A stretch of DNA of 7,123 nucleotides, taken from positions 1 through 7,123 of the forward strand of contig JAQBOT010000031.1 of assembly GCA_028287885.1 (NCBI GenBank), in the 5' to 3' direction. The notes beneath the pieces are model-generated. The model was given only the letters and a program-made list of their open reading frames with translations. It made no database searches and was not told where the DNA came from. Shown one piece after another: positions 1-6,515 of the stretch. The stretch's first letter is position 1, and each line of letters starts with the position of its first letter. This stretch comes from Pedobacter sp. (GTDB taxonomy: Bacteria; Bacteroidota; Bacteroidia; Sphingobacteriales; Sphingobacteriaceae). A program made the position numbers and the translations under genes.

Positions 1-1
1 A

Positions 2-532
2 GAGGAAGTACGTGAATTTGCTTCCATATACACCGAGAACATGAAACGTATCGAGGCGGCAGACTTTTACCTCTTTGATGAAAACTACTTTCAAACCCTG
101 CTAGACTCTGCAGAGTTTGACAGTAAACTGCTCACCGTTTACCACAATGATAAAGCAGTTTGTGGTGCTGTAATAGTCTGTACCCAGAATATCATTCAGG
201 CCCATCTACTAGGTACACGTACTGAATATCTGCAGTTCTCCCCAGCAAAATTGCTAACAGACGAGATTTGTATCCTTGGTAGAGAAATGGGTATGCATTA
301 CTTCAATCTGGGCGGCGGTGTTGGATTCAAGGAGGATTCGTTGTTTAGCTGGAAGGCTGGCTTTTCGGACCTATTCTTTAAGTTCAATAGTTGGCGCTTT
401 ATTGCCGAACCGGAAAAGTATGCTACATTGGTAGAGAAGAAAGGTTTACCGGCGGATTCTGATGTGGATTTCTTTCCATTGTACCGCTACACCGCACAAC
501 CTGATCACATCATCCAAACTCAACGTTCTTAA
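2..532 (+). CDS. FemAB/GNAT-like acyltransferase, 3' part (5' end outside window)
   Basis: The reading frame is open from base 2, so the Met codon at 41 is probably internal and 176 C-terminal residues are visible. The residues before it (EEVREFASIYTEN) read naturally into the following protein. The segment HLLGTRTEYLQFSPAKLL, then an alpha-helical stretch, then FNLGGGVGFKEDSLFSWKAGF, resembles the second GNAT fold of FemAB-like proteins (peptidoglycan bridge formation / BioF2-like acetyltransferase families), where a Leu-Gly-Gly-Gly turn is followed by a Lys-Ala-Gly-Phe segment. Known FemX-type members transfer an aminoacyl group to a cell-wall precursor; many Bacteroidota relatives lie in surface polysaccharide loci with unknown acyl donor and acceptor. 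No signal peptide or membrane segment is visible, so a cytoplasmic location is inferred. The specific substrate cannot be assigned. The family call is fairly good, the function open. The gene ends with TAA, and 143 bases separate it from the next gene. Confidence 0.75.
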   Translation, partial: EEVREFASIYTENMKRIEAADFYLFDENYFQTLLDSAEFDSKLLTVYHNDKAVCGAVIVCTQNIIQAHLLGTRTEYLQFSPAKLLTDEICILGREMGMHYFNLGGGVGFKEDSLFSWKAGFSDLFFKFNSWRFIAEPEKYATLVEKKGLPADSDVDFFPLYRYTAQPDHIIQTQRS

Positions 533-675
533 TCCATTTGGTTATAAAGCGGGTTATATTCGACTAAATTCATATTTCCTTAGATGCATCTTAGTGGCCA
601 TAATTGCTGTCTAAAATAATGCTTAATAATCTTTAAATTGGCTAAGTTCAACCAAATATGACTTAACCGATAAAC
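533..675. other. AT-rich intergenic gap upstream of the GH65 gene
   Basis: This gap separates the FemAB-like gene from the GH65 gene on the same strand. I see no small ORF, RNA gene or strong hairpin with a T-run. It should hold the promoter of the GH65 gene, but no exact TAnnTTTG element is present; the nearest candidate is TTG at 604-606, a 20-base spacer, then TAATCTTT at 627-634, with two mismatches. Just before the GH65 start the sequence is A-rich (GATAAACATG) with no Shine-Dalgarno motif, which is common in Bacteroidota. Confidence 0.5.
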
Positions 676-2709
676 ATGAAGAACCTGTTTGTAGCTCTGT
701 TTTTTTCACTCCTCGTCATTGACGTAAAAGCTCAGGATCCCTGGACCATTAAAGCCGATAAGCTTGATCCTTCTAACTATTTCGGGATCACTGCAGCAAA
801 TGGGATGATCGGCATTGTATCCTCCCCAGAGCCCTTCAAAGTGAAGAATGTGGTACTTGCAGGAGCATACGATACCTATGGACGAGGCCGTGTCAGCAAC
901 TTTTTAAACAGTTTCAACCTCTTGAATATGTACCTGGAGGTTGACGGTAAAAGGCTTGATGCGAAGAATGTGACGAACATGAAGCAGGAATTGGACATGA
1001 GAAACGGGGCATTTACAACAACCCTGAACTACTCGGATAAAGCCCTGATAAAATACACCTACTATTCTTTAAGGCATCTCCCATATACGGTTCTTATGGA
1101 CGTAACCATTACGGCTAAATCGGATATAAGTATAACAGCAGCAAGTATTATGGAAACCCCGGATGCCCTCCGAGATGTTCAGAACTATTATAATGAAATC
1201 GATCGTCCTCATGTAAATATTGGTTTGCTAACCAGTACCGCAAGGAGCCCGACAGGTAAGCTGCAGTTAAGCGCTTCTACCAGCTTTATGTTCATAGAGA
1301 GCCATACGCAAGAACCTAAGGTGATCCATGAAATGTGGGACAATAACATGCACCTGATAAAGTTCAGTAAGCGCATCAACAAGGGCGGCAGTTACACCTA
1401 TTCTGTAGTTGGAAGTTCCATCACGTCAGCCCAGCATGCCGATCCATTAAATGAGGCCGAACGAATGACCATCTTTGCCAAACTTGAAGGTCATAACCGT
1501 TTATTAAAGTTTCACAACCAAGCCTGGAGTGATTTATGGAAGAGTGATATCCAGATTAAAGGAGATCTGCAAGCCCAACAGGATGTACACAGCATGTTGT
1601 ATCATTTGTACAGCTTTGTGCGGGAGGGAACAGAATATTCACTCTCACCAATGGGACTTTCCGGTCTGGGATACAATGGTCATGTTTTCTGGGATGCTGA
1701 CATATGGATGTTTCCGGCCTTGCTGGTGTTACATCCGGAACTGGCAAAATCGATGGTCGACTACCGGTATAACAGGCTTGAGGCTGCTAAAAAGAATGCC
1801 TTTTCTCACGGTTACAAAGGAGCAATGTATCCTTGGGAAAGTGCCGACTCTGGTGTGGAAGAAACCCCGGTTTGGGCTCTAAGCGGCCCGTTTGAACACC
1901 ATATTTCTGCCTGTGTGGCCTTTGCTGCATGGAACTACTACTGCGTAAGTGGGGATAAAGACTGGCTGCGGGAAAAAGGCTGGCCCATTATTTCAAACAC
2001 TGCAGATTTCTGGACGAGCCGGGTTGAGCGTAATGGTCCGGGGAAATACGATATAAACAATGTTGTGGCGGCGGATGAATGGGCAGAAAACATTGATAAC
2101 AATGCATTTACCAACGCTGCGGCGATCGTTAACCTGCGGAATGCCACGAAAGCGGCAGATATACTGGGCCTAACTGCAAATCCCGACTGGGCCATTGTTG
2201 CAGAGAATATTCCGATATTGAAAATGCCTGATGGCGTAACAAGTGAGTTCAAGACGTATAAAGGTGAAAACATAAAACAAGCAGATGTTAATTTACTCGC
2301 ATACCCGCTGAAAGTGATAACGGATGAGCAGCAGATTCGGAAAGATCTATCCTTCTATGAAGTGAGGGTTCCAGATGAGGGAACGCCTGCCATGACGCAT
2401 GCTGCATTTGCCCTCTTGTATGCCCGTTTGGGTGATAAAACGAAAGCTTACAAGTTTTTTAAGGAGAGTTATGAGCCCAATCTGGTGCCACCATTTCGTG
2501 TAATAGCGGAGACTAAAGGCGGTACTAACCCGTACTTTGCGACAGGAGCAGGAGGGATCCTGCAAAGCGTCCTCATGGGTTTTGGAGGTTTGGACATTAC
2601 GCAAACTGGAATTATACAGGTTAAATCGGTCTTACCCTCAAAGTGGAAATCTTTAACAATAACAGGAGTGGGAAAGGATAAGAAGACATTTACAGTTCAA
2701 GGAAACTGA
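676..2709 (+). CDS. Secreted GH65 family alpha-glucoside hydrolase (kojibiose hydrolase-like)
   Basis: A complete 677-residue protein. Residues 1-19 form a signal peptide (Lys at 2, hydrophobic core, VKA before Q20), so the enzyme is exported, probably to the periplasm. Residues about 20-270 are the N-terminal beta-sandwich, about 295-645 the (alpha/alpha)6 catalytic barrel, and about 650-677 a short C-terminal beta segment (LPSKWKSLTITG) typical of GH65. Visible signatures are GHVFWDADIWMFP (335-347, with D340 and D342 in the sugar-binding W-D-x-D/E motif) and AADEWAENIDNNAFTN, where E468 matches the GH65 general acid. E612 in VIAETKGGTNPYF matches the second glutamate used as general base by hydrolytic members. 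The 144-residue spacing equals that recalled for Flavobacterium johnsoniae kojibiose hydrolase (E472/E616) and animal PGGHG (E430/E574). Most GH65 enzymes are phosphorylases lacking this base, so hydrolysis of an alpha-glucoside is inferred; the exact linkage is uncertain. The start is chosen because the signal peptide begins there. No SusC/SusD genes adjoin it. Confidence 0.93.
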   Translation: MKNLFVALFFSLLVIDVKAQDPWTIKADKLDPSNYFGITAANGMIGIVSSPEPFKVKNVVLAGAYDTYGRGRVSNFLNSFNLLNMYLEVDGKRLDAKNVTNMKQELDMRNGAFTTTLNYSDKALIKYTYYSLRHLPYTVLMDVTITAKSDISITAASIMETPDALRDVQNYYNEIDRPHVNIGLLTSTARSPTGKLQLSASTSFMFIESHTQEPKVIHEMWDNNMHLIKFSKRINKGGSYTYSVVGSSITSAQHADPLNEAERMTIFAKLEGHNRLLKFHNQAWSDLWKSDIQIKGDLQAQQDVHSMLYHLYSFVREGTEYSLSPMGLSGLGYNGHVFWDADIWMFPALLVLHPELAKSMVDYRYNRLEAAKKNAFSHGYKGAMYPWESADSGVEETPVWALSGPFEHHISACVAFAAWNYYCVSGDKDWLREKGWPIISNTADFWTSRVERNGPGKYDINNVVAADEWAENIDNNAFTNAAAIVNLRNATKAADILGLTANPDWAIVAENIPILKMPDGVTSEFKTYKGENIKQADVNLLAYPLKVITDEQQIRKDLSFYEVRVPDEGTPAMTHAAFALLYARLGDKTKAYKFFKESYEPNLVPPFRVIAETKGGTNPYFATGAGGILQSVLMGFGGLDITQTGIIQVKSVLPSKWKSLTITGVGKDKKTFTVQGN

Positions 2710-2714
2710 ACTAG

Positions 2715-3137
2715 TTAAATGCCCCAAACGGTGATCATCAGCTTTCTGCCGCCGCCGAAGTTCCGGTGTTCACACAAATAAATGCCTTGCCAGGTCCCAA
2801 GAGCTAGTTTGCCGTTGCGGATTGGAATCATAACGGAAGTGCCCAGCATAGCTGCCTTTAGATGTGCGGGCATGTCGTCAGATCCTTCTTCATCATGGCG
2901 ATAATCTGGATCATTCTCCGGCACCGCTTTGTTGAAATACATCTCGAAGTCCATCCGAACGGTTGGGTCTGCATTCTCATTGATCGTTAGCGAAGCTGAG
3001 GTGTGTTGAATGAAGACCTGGCACATGCCTGCCTTTATCTCAGAAATGACCGGAATAGCCTGTACCACATCTGTGGTGATCAGGTGGAAGCCTCTACGGC
3101 GTTCTCTTAATTGTAATGCTTGCTGGTATATTTTCAT
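2715..3137 (-). CDS. yjbQ: UPF0047/YjbQ family protein (secondary thiamine-phosphate synthase-like)
   Basis: A complete 140-residue protein, the usual length for this family, with no signal peptide, so cytoplasmic. The family's conserved blocks are all present: HTSASLTINENADPTV from H45, HDEEGSDDMPAHLK from H81 (with D88 and H92), and LGTWQGIYLCEHRNFGGGRK from about 113 to 132 (with H124). In known structures these His/Asp/Glu residues line a shared pocket between subunits of a trimer. E. coli YjbQ is reported to have weak thiamine-phosphate synthase activity, hence the common database name, but the physiological role is unsettled, and no thiamine gene or TPP riboswitch is visible here. The start at 3137 agrees with the family's N-terminus (MKIYQQ). 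No Shine-Dalgarno is present: the ATG follows CTTTAAAG and lies 9 bases beyond a strong hairpin. It is downstream of the amidohydrolase gene on the same strand (55-base gap) and convergent with the GH65 gene. Confidence 0.96.
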   Translation of the reverse strand: MKIYQQALQLRERRRGFHLITTDVVQAIPVISEIKAGMCQVFIQHTSASLTINENADPTVRMDFEMYFNKAVPENDPDYRHDEEGSDDMPAHLKAAMLGTSVMIPIRNGKLALGTWQGIYLCEHRNFGGGRKLMITVWGI

Positions 3138-3146
3138 CTTTAAAGA

Positions 3147-3181
3147 GAATTGACTTTAAGAACAAAGCTTAAAGTCAATTC
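3147..3181 (-). terminator. Perfect 14-bp inverted repeat; probable terminator of the amidohydrolase gene
   Basis: GAATTGACTTTAAG at 3147-3160 is exactly complementary to CTTAAAGTCAATTC at 3168-3181, with a 7-base loop (AACAAAG on the + strand). It starts 11 bases past the amidohydrolase stop codon and, read on the - strand, is followed by TCTTTAAAG and then the yjbQ ATG. The stem is AT-rich (4 G/C of 14 pairs) and the following T-run is short, so intrinsic termination would be imperfect. As a near-symmetric hairpin it could also act on + strand transcripts running past the GH65 gene. A role in transcript stability or in controlling yjbQ expression is an alternative. The repeat itself is certain; the terminator role is inferred. 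Confidence 0.55.
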
Positions 3182-3192
3182 GTTTCATTTTG

Positions 3193-6100
3193 TTAGTCGC
3201 AATAAGGTACAGTGTACGTCCATGTTTCTGATTCTGATGTTGGCCTGCTGAATGCACTGTTCTTGCCAATTTCAAACCACATCTTTCCACGCATCTTCTC
3301 TCTGGAAAGCAATTCATTCATCGTCATGCTATCATACAGACGTCCGTTAACCATCACATATTTGATTTTTTCAGAATTGCGGATGTCGTCCAAAGGATTA
3401 GACTCCATGATCACCAGGTCGGCAAGTTTCCCTACTTCCAATGATCCGATTTCTTTTTCCATACCCAAGTAGCTGGCGCCATTCATTGTAGCACTTCTAA
3501 TCGCTTGCAAAGGCGTCATGCCGCCCTGAGCAAGCATCCACAATTCCCAATGGGCACCCAATCCTTGTAACTGACCATGTGCACCCAGGTTTACTTTTGT
3601 GCCACCATCAGAAATCTTCTTTGCTGCTTTGGCCACTTCAATGTGATTGTAGTCGCCATACTCTGATGTCGTTCTTCGTCTCGAACGTGCATCAACCACA
3701 GACCTAGGTGTAAAGGCAAGCAATCTTTCATTCTCCCAAACATTGGTTCTGTCGTACCAATAGTTCTCACCCCACTGTCCGCCGTAAGCGACAATTAAGG
3801 TAGGGGTGTAAGCAACTTGTGTATTGTTCCAAAGGTTAAGCACATCTTTGTATATCGGTGTAACAGGTAAACTGTGCTCCAGCCCAGTATGTCCGTCTGC
3901 GATCATGTTTAGGTTGGTAAAAAACGTAGAACCTCCTTCCGGAACAACTTCCATCTTTAATTGTCTGGCAGCCTCGAGGATCTGTTGACGCTGTTCTCTC
4001 CTTGGTTGGTTGTAGGACTTCACAGAGAAGGCACCAACGGCTTTTAAACGTCTTAGATGCGATAAGGCGTCATCAAGGCTATTAATCACAACTTTCATGT
4101 CTGCATCTGCACCGTATAAGATGGAGCCGGTAGAGAATAAACGTGGTCCAACCAGGCGTCCTGCCTTAAGCATTTCCGACTGGCTAAACACCATTTCCGT
4201 ATTGCTTGACGGATCATGGGCAGTGGTTACACCAAAAGCAAGATTTGCTAAGTACGCCCAATCTGTTTGGGGGGTTACGCCATCAGGACTGGTGTGTAGG
4301 TGCGCATGCACATCTACGATTCCGGGCATAATGGTTTTTCCGGTAACATCAAGAACTTTCGCGTTTGATGGAATGGTAACCTCCGTGGCTTTTCCTACGC
4401 TTGTAATTTTATTGTTTTCAATTAGGATGGTTCCTTCCTCAATGACTTCGTCACCTTTCATTGTGATTATTCTTGCGCCTTTTAATGCAACAAGTCCGGT
4501 TGGAAGGTCTGCCTTAAGCTTTAATCCAATAGAAAGACTGTCTGCAGGAATGTCTTTGGCATTTGCAGCCGAACCTTCAATAAAAGGAAAAGCATTTTTA
4601 AGTTCTTGGGTGTAATACTGCTGCCCAAGTGTCCAGCTGATCTTTTTGCCGTCGCTGCTCCATTGCATGTTTGTGCCTCCATCTTTAGTTAAGCGGCTCA
4701 AAGGAATCGCGGTATTTCCAGCAGATAACTCTTGTGGTGTTCCCGTTAGCACCATTGGCGTTACATACACATTAAATAGTTCGGTAAAGGCCATCCATTT
4801 GCCATCTGGACTTGGTACAAATTGATTGGCATATGTCGATGTATAATGCGTCATCGGATTATTCCCGTTTACAGCAACACTCTTGAATGCTTTTTTGCCA
4901 TTCTCATTTCCTAGATAAAAGATGCGTGTGTCGTCAGAATTGAATTGAGGCTCCACACCGTTGTCGATTATAAGTGTTTTTGCACCTCCATTGGCAGGCA
5001 TGGTAAATATCCCGGTTCCCTGACCATACGTATAACCAAGCACATCATTTCCATCTCCTTTACGGAAAACGATCTTATCGGCCTTTCTGGAATAAGATGG
5101 GGAATAGTAATAACCTTTCTCATCGCTTAAGGTTAACAAACGTCCAGAACGGAGGTCAGCTCTTTTTACCGATCCTTTAAACTCGTCACTCCAGGTCGTA
5201 AAAACAACAAACTTCCCATCTGGACTAAAAGCAGGGTCAAACTCGAACTCAAGTCCGTTAGTCAGTCTTTCTGGTGTCCCATTTGGCAAGTCTTTCTTAT
5301 ACAGGTATCCTGCAGCATTAAAAACAACGGTTTTTCCATCTGGCGAAGTTGTTAGCTGCCTGATCATTTTAACGGTGAATTCTGGCGTGAACACCTGTTG
5401 CGGGAAATGTAGCGCAGCTTGTACCGTTTGTGTGCTGTTCACCTGGAAAGGAACCTCGGAAACTGAAAGGTTGTTCAAGTCGACCTTTCTAATTTTTCCT
5501 TTTGCATATATAATGATGTTCTGGTTGTCTGGCGTCCATGCGAAGTTTGGGTAGACACCAAAGATCGCCCAGGTTTCCTGCTGGTCATGTGATAGATCCT
5601 CATAAACCGGCCATTCTTCTCCACTTTGAATATCCTGAATATACAATGCAGATTTCAAGCGGACTCTTTTAACGTAAGCCATCAATTTCCCATCAGGGGA
5701 GACCTGTGGCCTGGCAGAGCCACCTTGTTCTTCAATAAGGTTGGTTAACTTACCTGTGCTAAACTCCAGCTGACGGATCGCATAGATGGTCCCATTCGGG
5801 TCTTTGCTGTATTCAAAGATTGGACCTGGCGTAACATCCTCACTAAAGTACAAGTACTTTCCGTTTGGCGAAACATTTGGTTCTCCAGCATCCTGCTGAT
5901 CATTCTTTCTTTTTGTAAGCTGTACGCCATCGCCACCATTGATATTGTACATCCACATTTCTCCGGCTCCAAGGGAACGGGAAGCCGTGTAATGTTTTCT
6001 TGCGACTAAATACTCACTATTTGGCATCCAGGTTGCGTTGTTCAACAACCTGAAAGACTCTTTGGTAATTTGTTTTTTGTTTGAACCATCTCTGTTCATG

Positions 6101-6444
6101 ATCCAGATGTTATCGCCACCTGCTTTATCGCTTGTATAGGAAATGTATTTTCCATTGGGGCTAAAGCGTGGTTGCACATCAAAGGCAATTCCGCCGCTTA
6201 AAAGCTTTGTACTTCCGCCAGTAATCGGCATGGTGTAAATGTCGCCAAGCATGTCAAATACGATTTCCTTTCCATCCGGACTCACGTCCAGATTCATCCA
6301 GGTTCCTTCGTCTGTATTGATTGTAAAAGTCTTGGTTGTGCCCCTGTATTTCTCAACATCCCATTTGACTACATCTTTTTTTTCTTGGGCAAAAGCAGGG
6401 AGAATAATTGATAAAATTAAAGCAACTAGTAACGGTTTACGCAT
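3193..6444 (-). CDS. Periplasmic double PD40 (TolB-like) beta-propeller fused to an amidohydrolase
   Basis: A complete 1083-residue protein. Residues 1-19 are a signal peptide (Arg2/Lys3, hydrophobic core, AFA before Q20). Residues about 40-610 carry twelve PD40-type motifs of the S-P-D-G-K kind, near 55, 95, 140, 192, 249, 304 and then 367, 407, 452, 502, 545, 596, suggesting two six-bladed propellers. From about 655 an amidohydrolase (imidazolonepropionase/prolidase-like) domain begins: GARIITMKG, HAH metal motif at H713/H715 inside IMPGIVDVHAHLH, K809 (FSVKSYNQ) as possible carbamylated lysine, H857 (GLEHSLP), and the closing signature GSLEVGKLADLVIMESNPLDDI. The usual Asp ligand near strand 8 appears replaced by H956 (LGAHGQ), and the strand-5 His region reads VVPEGGS. 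Relatives with the same architecture are common in Bacteroidota and Shewanella-type bacteria but mostly uncharacterised; a hydrolase for peptide-like or cyclic amide substrates, gated by the propellers, is inference. It is transcribed divergently from recQ. Confidence 0.95.
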   Translation of the reverse strand: MRKPLLVALILSIILPAFAQEKKDVVKWDVEKYRGTTKTFTINTDEGTWMNLDVSPDGKEIVFDMLGDIYTMPITGGSTKLLSGGIAFDVQPRFSPNGKYISYTSDKAGGDNIWIMNRDGSNKKQITKESFRLLNNATWMPNSEYLVARKHYTASRSLGAGEMWMYNINGGDGVQLTKRKNDQQDAGEPNVSPNGKYLYFSEDVTPGPIFEYSKDPNGTIYAIRQLEFSTGKLTNLIEEQGGSARPQVSPDGKLMAYVKRVRLKSALYIQDIQSGEEWPVYEDLSHDQQETWAIFGVYPNFAWTPDNQNIIIYAKGKIRKVDLNNLSVSEVPFQVNSTQTVQAALHFPQQVFTPEFTVKMIRQLTTSPDGKTVVFNAAGYLYKKDLPNGTPERLTNGLEFEFDPAFSPDGKFVVFTTWSDEFKGSVKRADLRSGRLLTLSDEKGYYYSPSYSRKADKIVFRKGDGNDVLGYTYGQGTGIFTMPANGGAKTLIIDNGVEPQFNSDDTRIFYLGNENGKKAFKSVAVNGNNPMTHYTSTYANQFVPSPDGKWMAFTELFNVYVTPMVLTGTPQELSAGNTAIPLSRLTKDGGTNMQWSSDGKKISWTLGQQYYTQELKNAFPFIEGSAANAKDIPADSLSIGLKLKADLPTGLVALKGARIITMKGDEVIEEGTILIENNKITSVGKATEVTIPSNAKVLDVTGKTIMPGIVDVHAHLHTSPDGVTPQTDWAYLANLAFGVTTAHDPSSNTEMVFSQSEMLKAGRLVGPRLFSTGSILYGADADMKVVINSLDDALSHLRRLKAVGAFSVKSYNQPRREQRQQILEAARQLKMEVVPEGGSTFFTNLNMIADGHTGLEHSLPVTPIYKDVLNLWNNTQVAYTPTLIVAYGGQWGENYWYDRTNVWENERLLAFTPRSVVDARSRRRTTSEYGDYNHIEVAKAAKKISDGGTKVNLGAHGQLQGLGAHWELWMLAQGGMTPLQAIRSATMNGASYLGMEKEIGSLEVGKLADLVIMESNPLDDIRNSEKIKYVMVNGRLYDSMTMNELLSREKMRGKMWFEIGKNSAFSRPTSESETWTYTVPYCD

Positions 6445-6470
6445 CGGATAGCATTTATATGAGCGGGCAA

Positions 6471-6502
6471 TTTAATAATATCAGATCGTTTTTATAGTTT
6501 TG
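6471..6502 (+). promoter_or_regulatory. Bacteroidota-type promoter for recQ
   Basis: TAGTTTTG at 6495-6502 matches the Bacteroidota -7 consensus TAnnTTTG exactly. TTTA at 6471-6474, 20 bases upstream, matches the -33 element TTTG with one mismatch and a normal spacer. Transcription would begin about 5 bases after 6502, leaving a leader of only about 8-10 bases before the recQ ATG at 6516. This is a consensus match only. No equally good match was found for the divergent amidohydrolase gene on the opposite strand of this 71-base gap. Confidence 0.45.
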
Positions 6503-6515
6503 AACAGGACCTTTT

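Noticed and set aside
537..562. TTTG at 537-540 and TATATTCG at 555-562 as a promoter
   Set aside because: The 14-base spacer is too short for the Bacteroidota -33/-7 arrangement and the -7 element has a mismatch.
582..591. Ten-base palindrome AGATGCATCT
   Set aside because: Too short and isolated to support a regulatory call.
604..634. TTG at 604-606, 20-base spacer, TAATCTTT at 627-634 as promoter of the GH65 gene
   Set aside because: Two mismatches to TAnnTTTG in a very AT-rich gap; such matches arise easily by chance.
638..655. Imperfect dyad TTGGCTAAGTTCAACCAA just upstream of the GH65 start, possibly an operator
   Set aside because: Only 6 of 9 positions pair, no second copy is present and no regulator gene is nearby.
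1529..1882. A 117-codon + strand frame inside the GH65 gene, plus - strand frames at 1556-1747, 1938-2273 and 2347-2604
   Set aside because: They overlap the conserved catalytic barrel of GH65 in other frames, with no recognisable protein features.
3591..3794. Short - strand frames at 3591-3794 and 5745-5972 in a different frame of the amidohydrolase gene
   Set aside because: Out-of-frame shadows; the parent frame is intact over its full length, so there is no frameshift to explain.
4097..4615. A 172-codon open frame on the + strand inside the amidohydrolase gene, and similar frames at 3212-3472, 4945-5130 and 6239-6451
   Set aside because: All lie antisense to a clear, complete conserved gene; their translations show no recognisable domain and look like complements of the PD40/amidohydrolase codons.
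4640..6290. Recurrent short similar DNA words (complements of Ser-Pro-Asp-Gly-Lys codons) that look like dispersed repeats or a CRISPR-like pattern
   Set aside because: They are in frame and encode PD40 motifs with variable, coding spacing; the repetition is at protein level.
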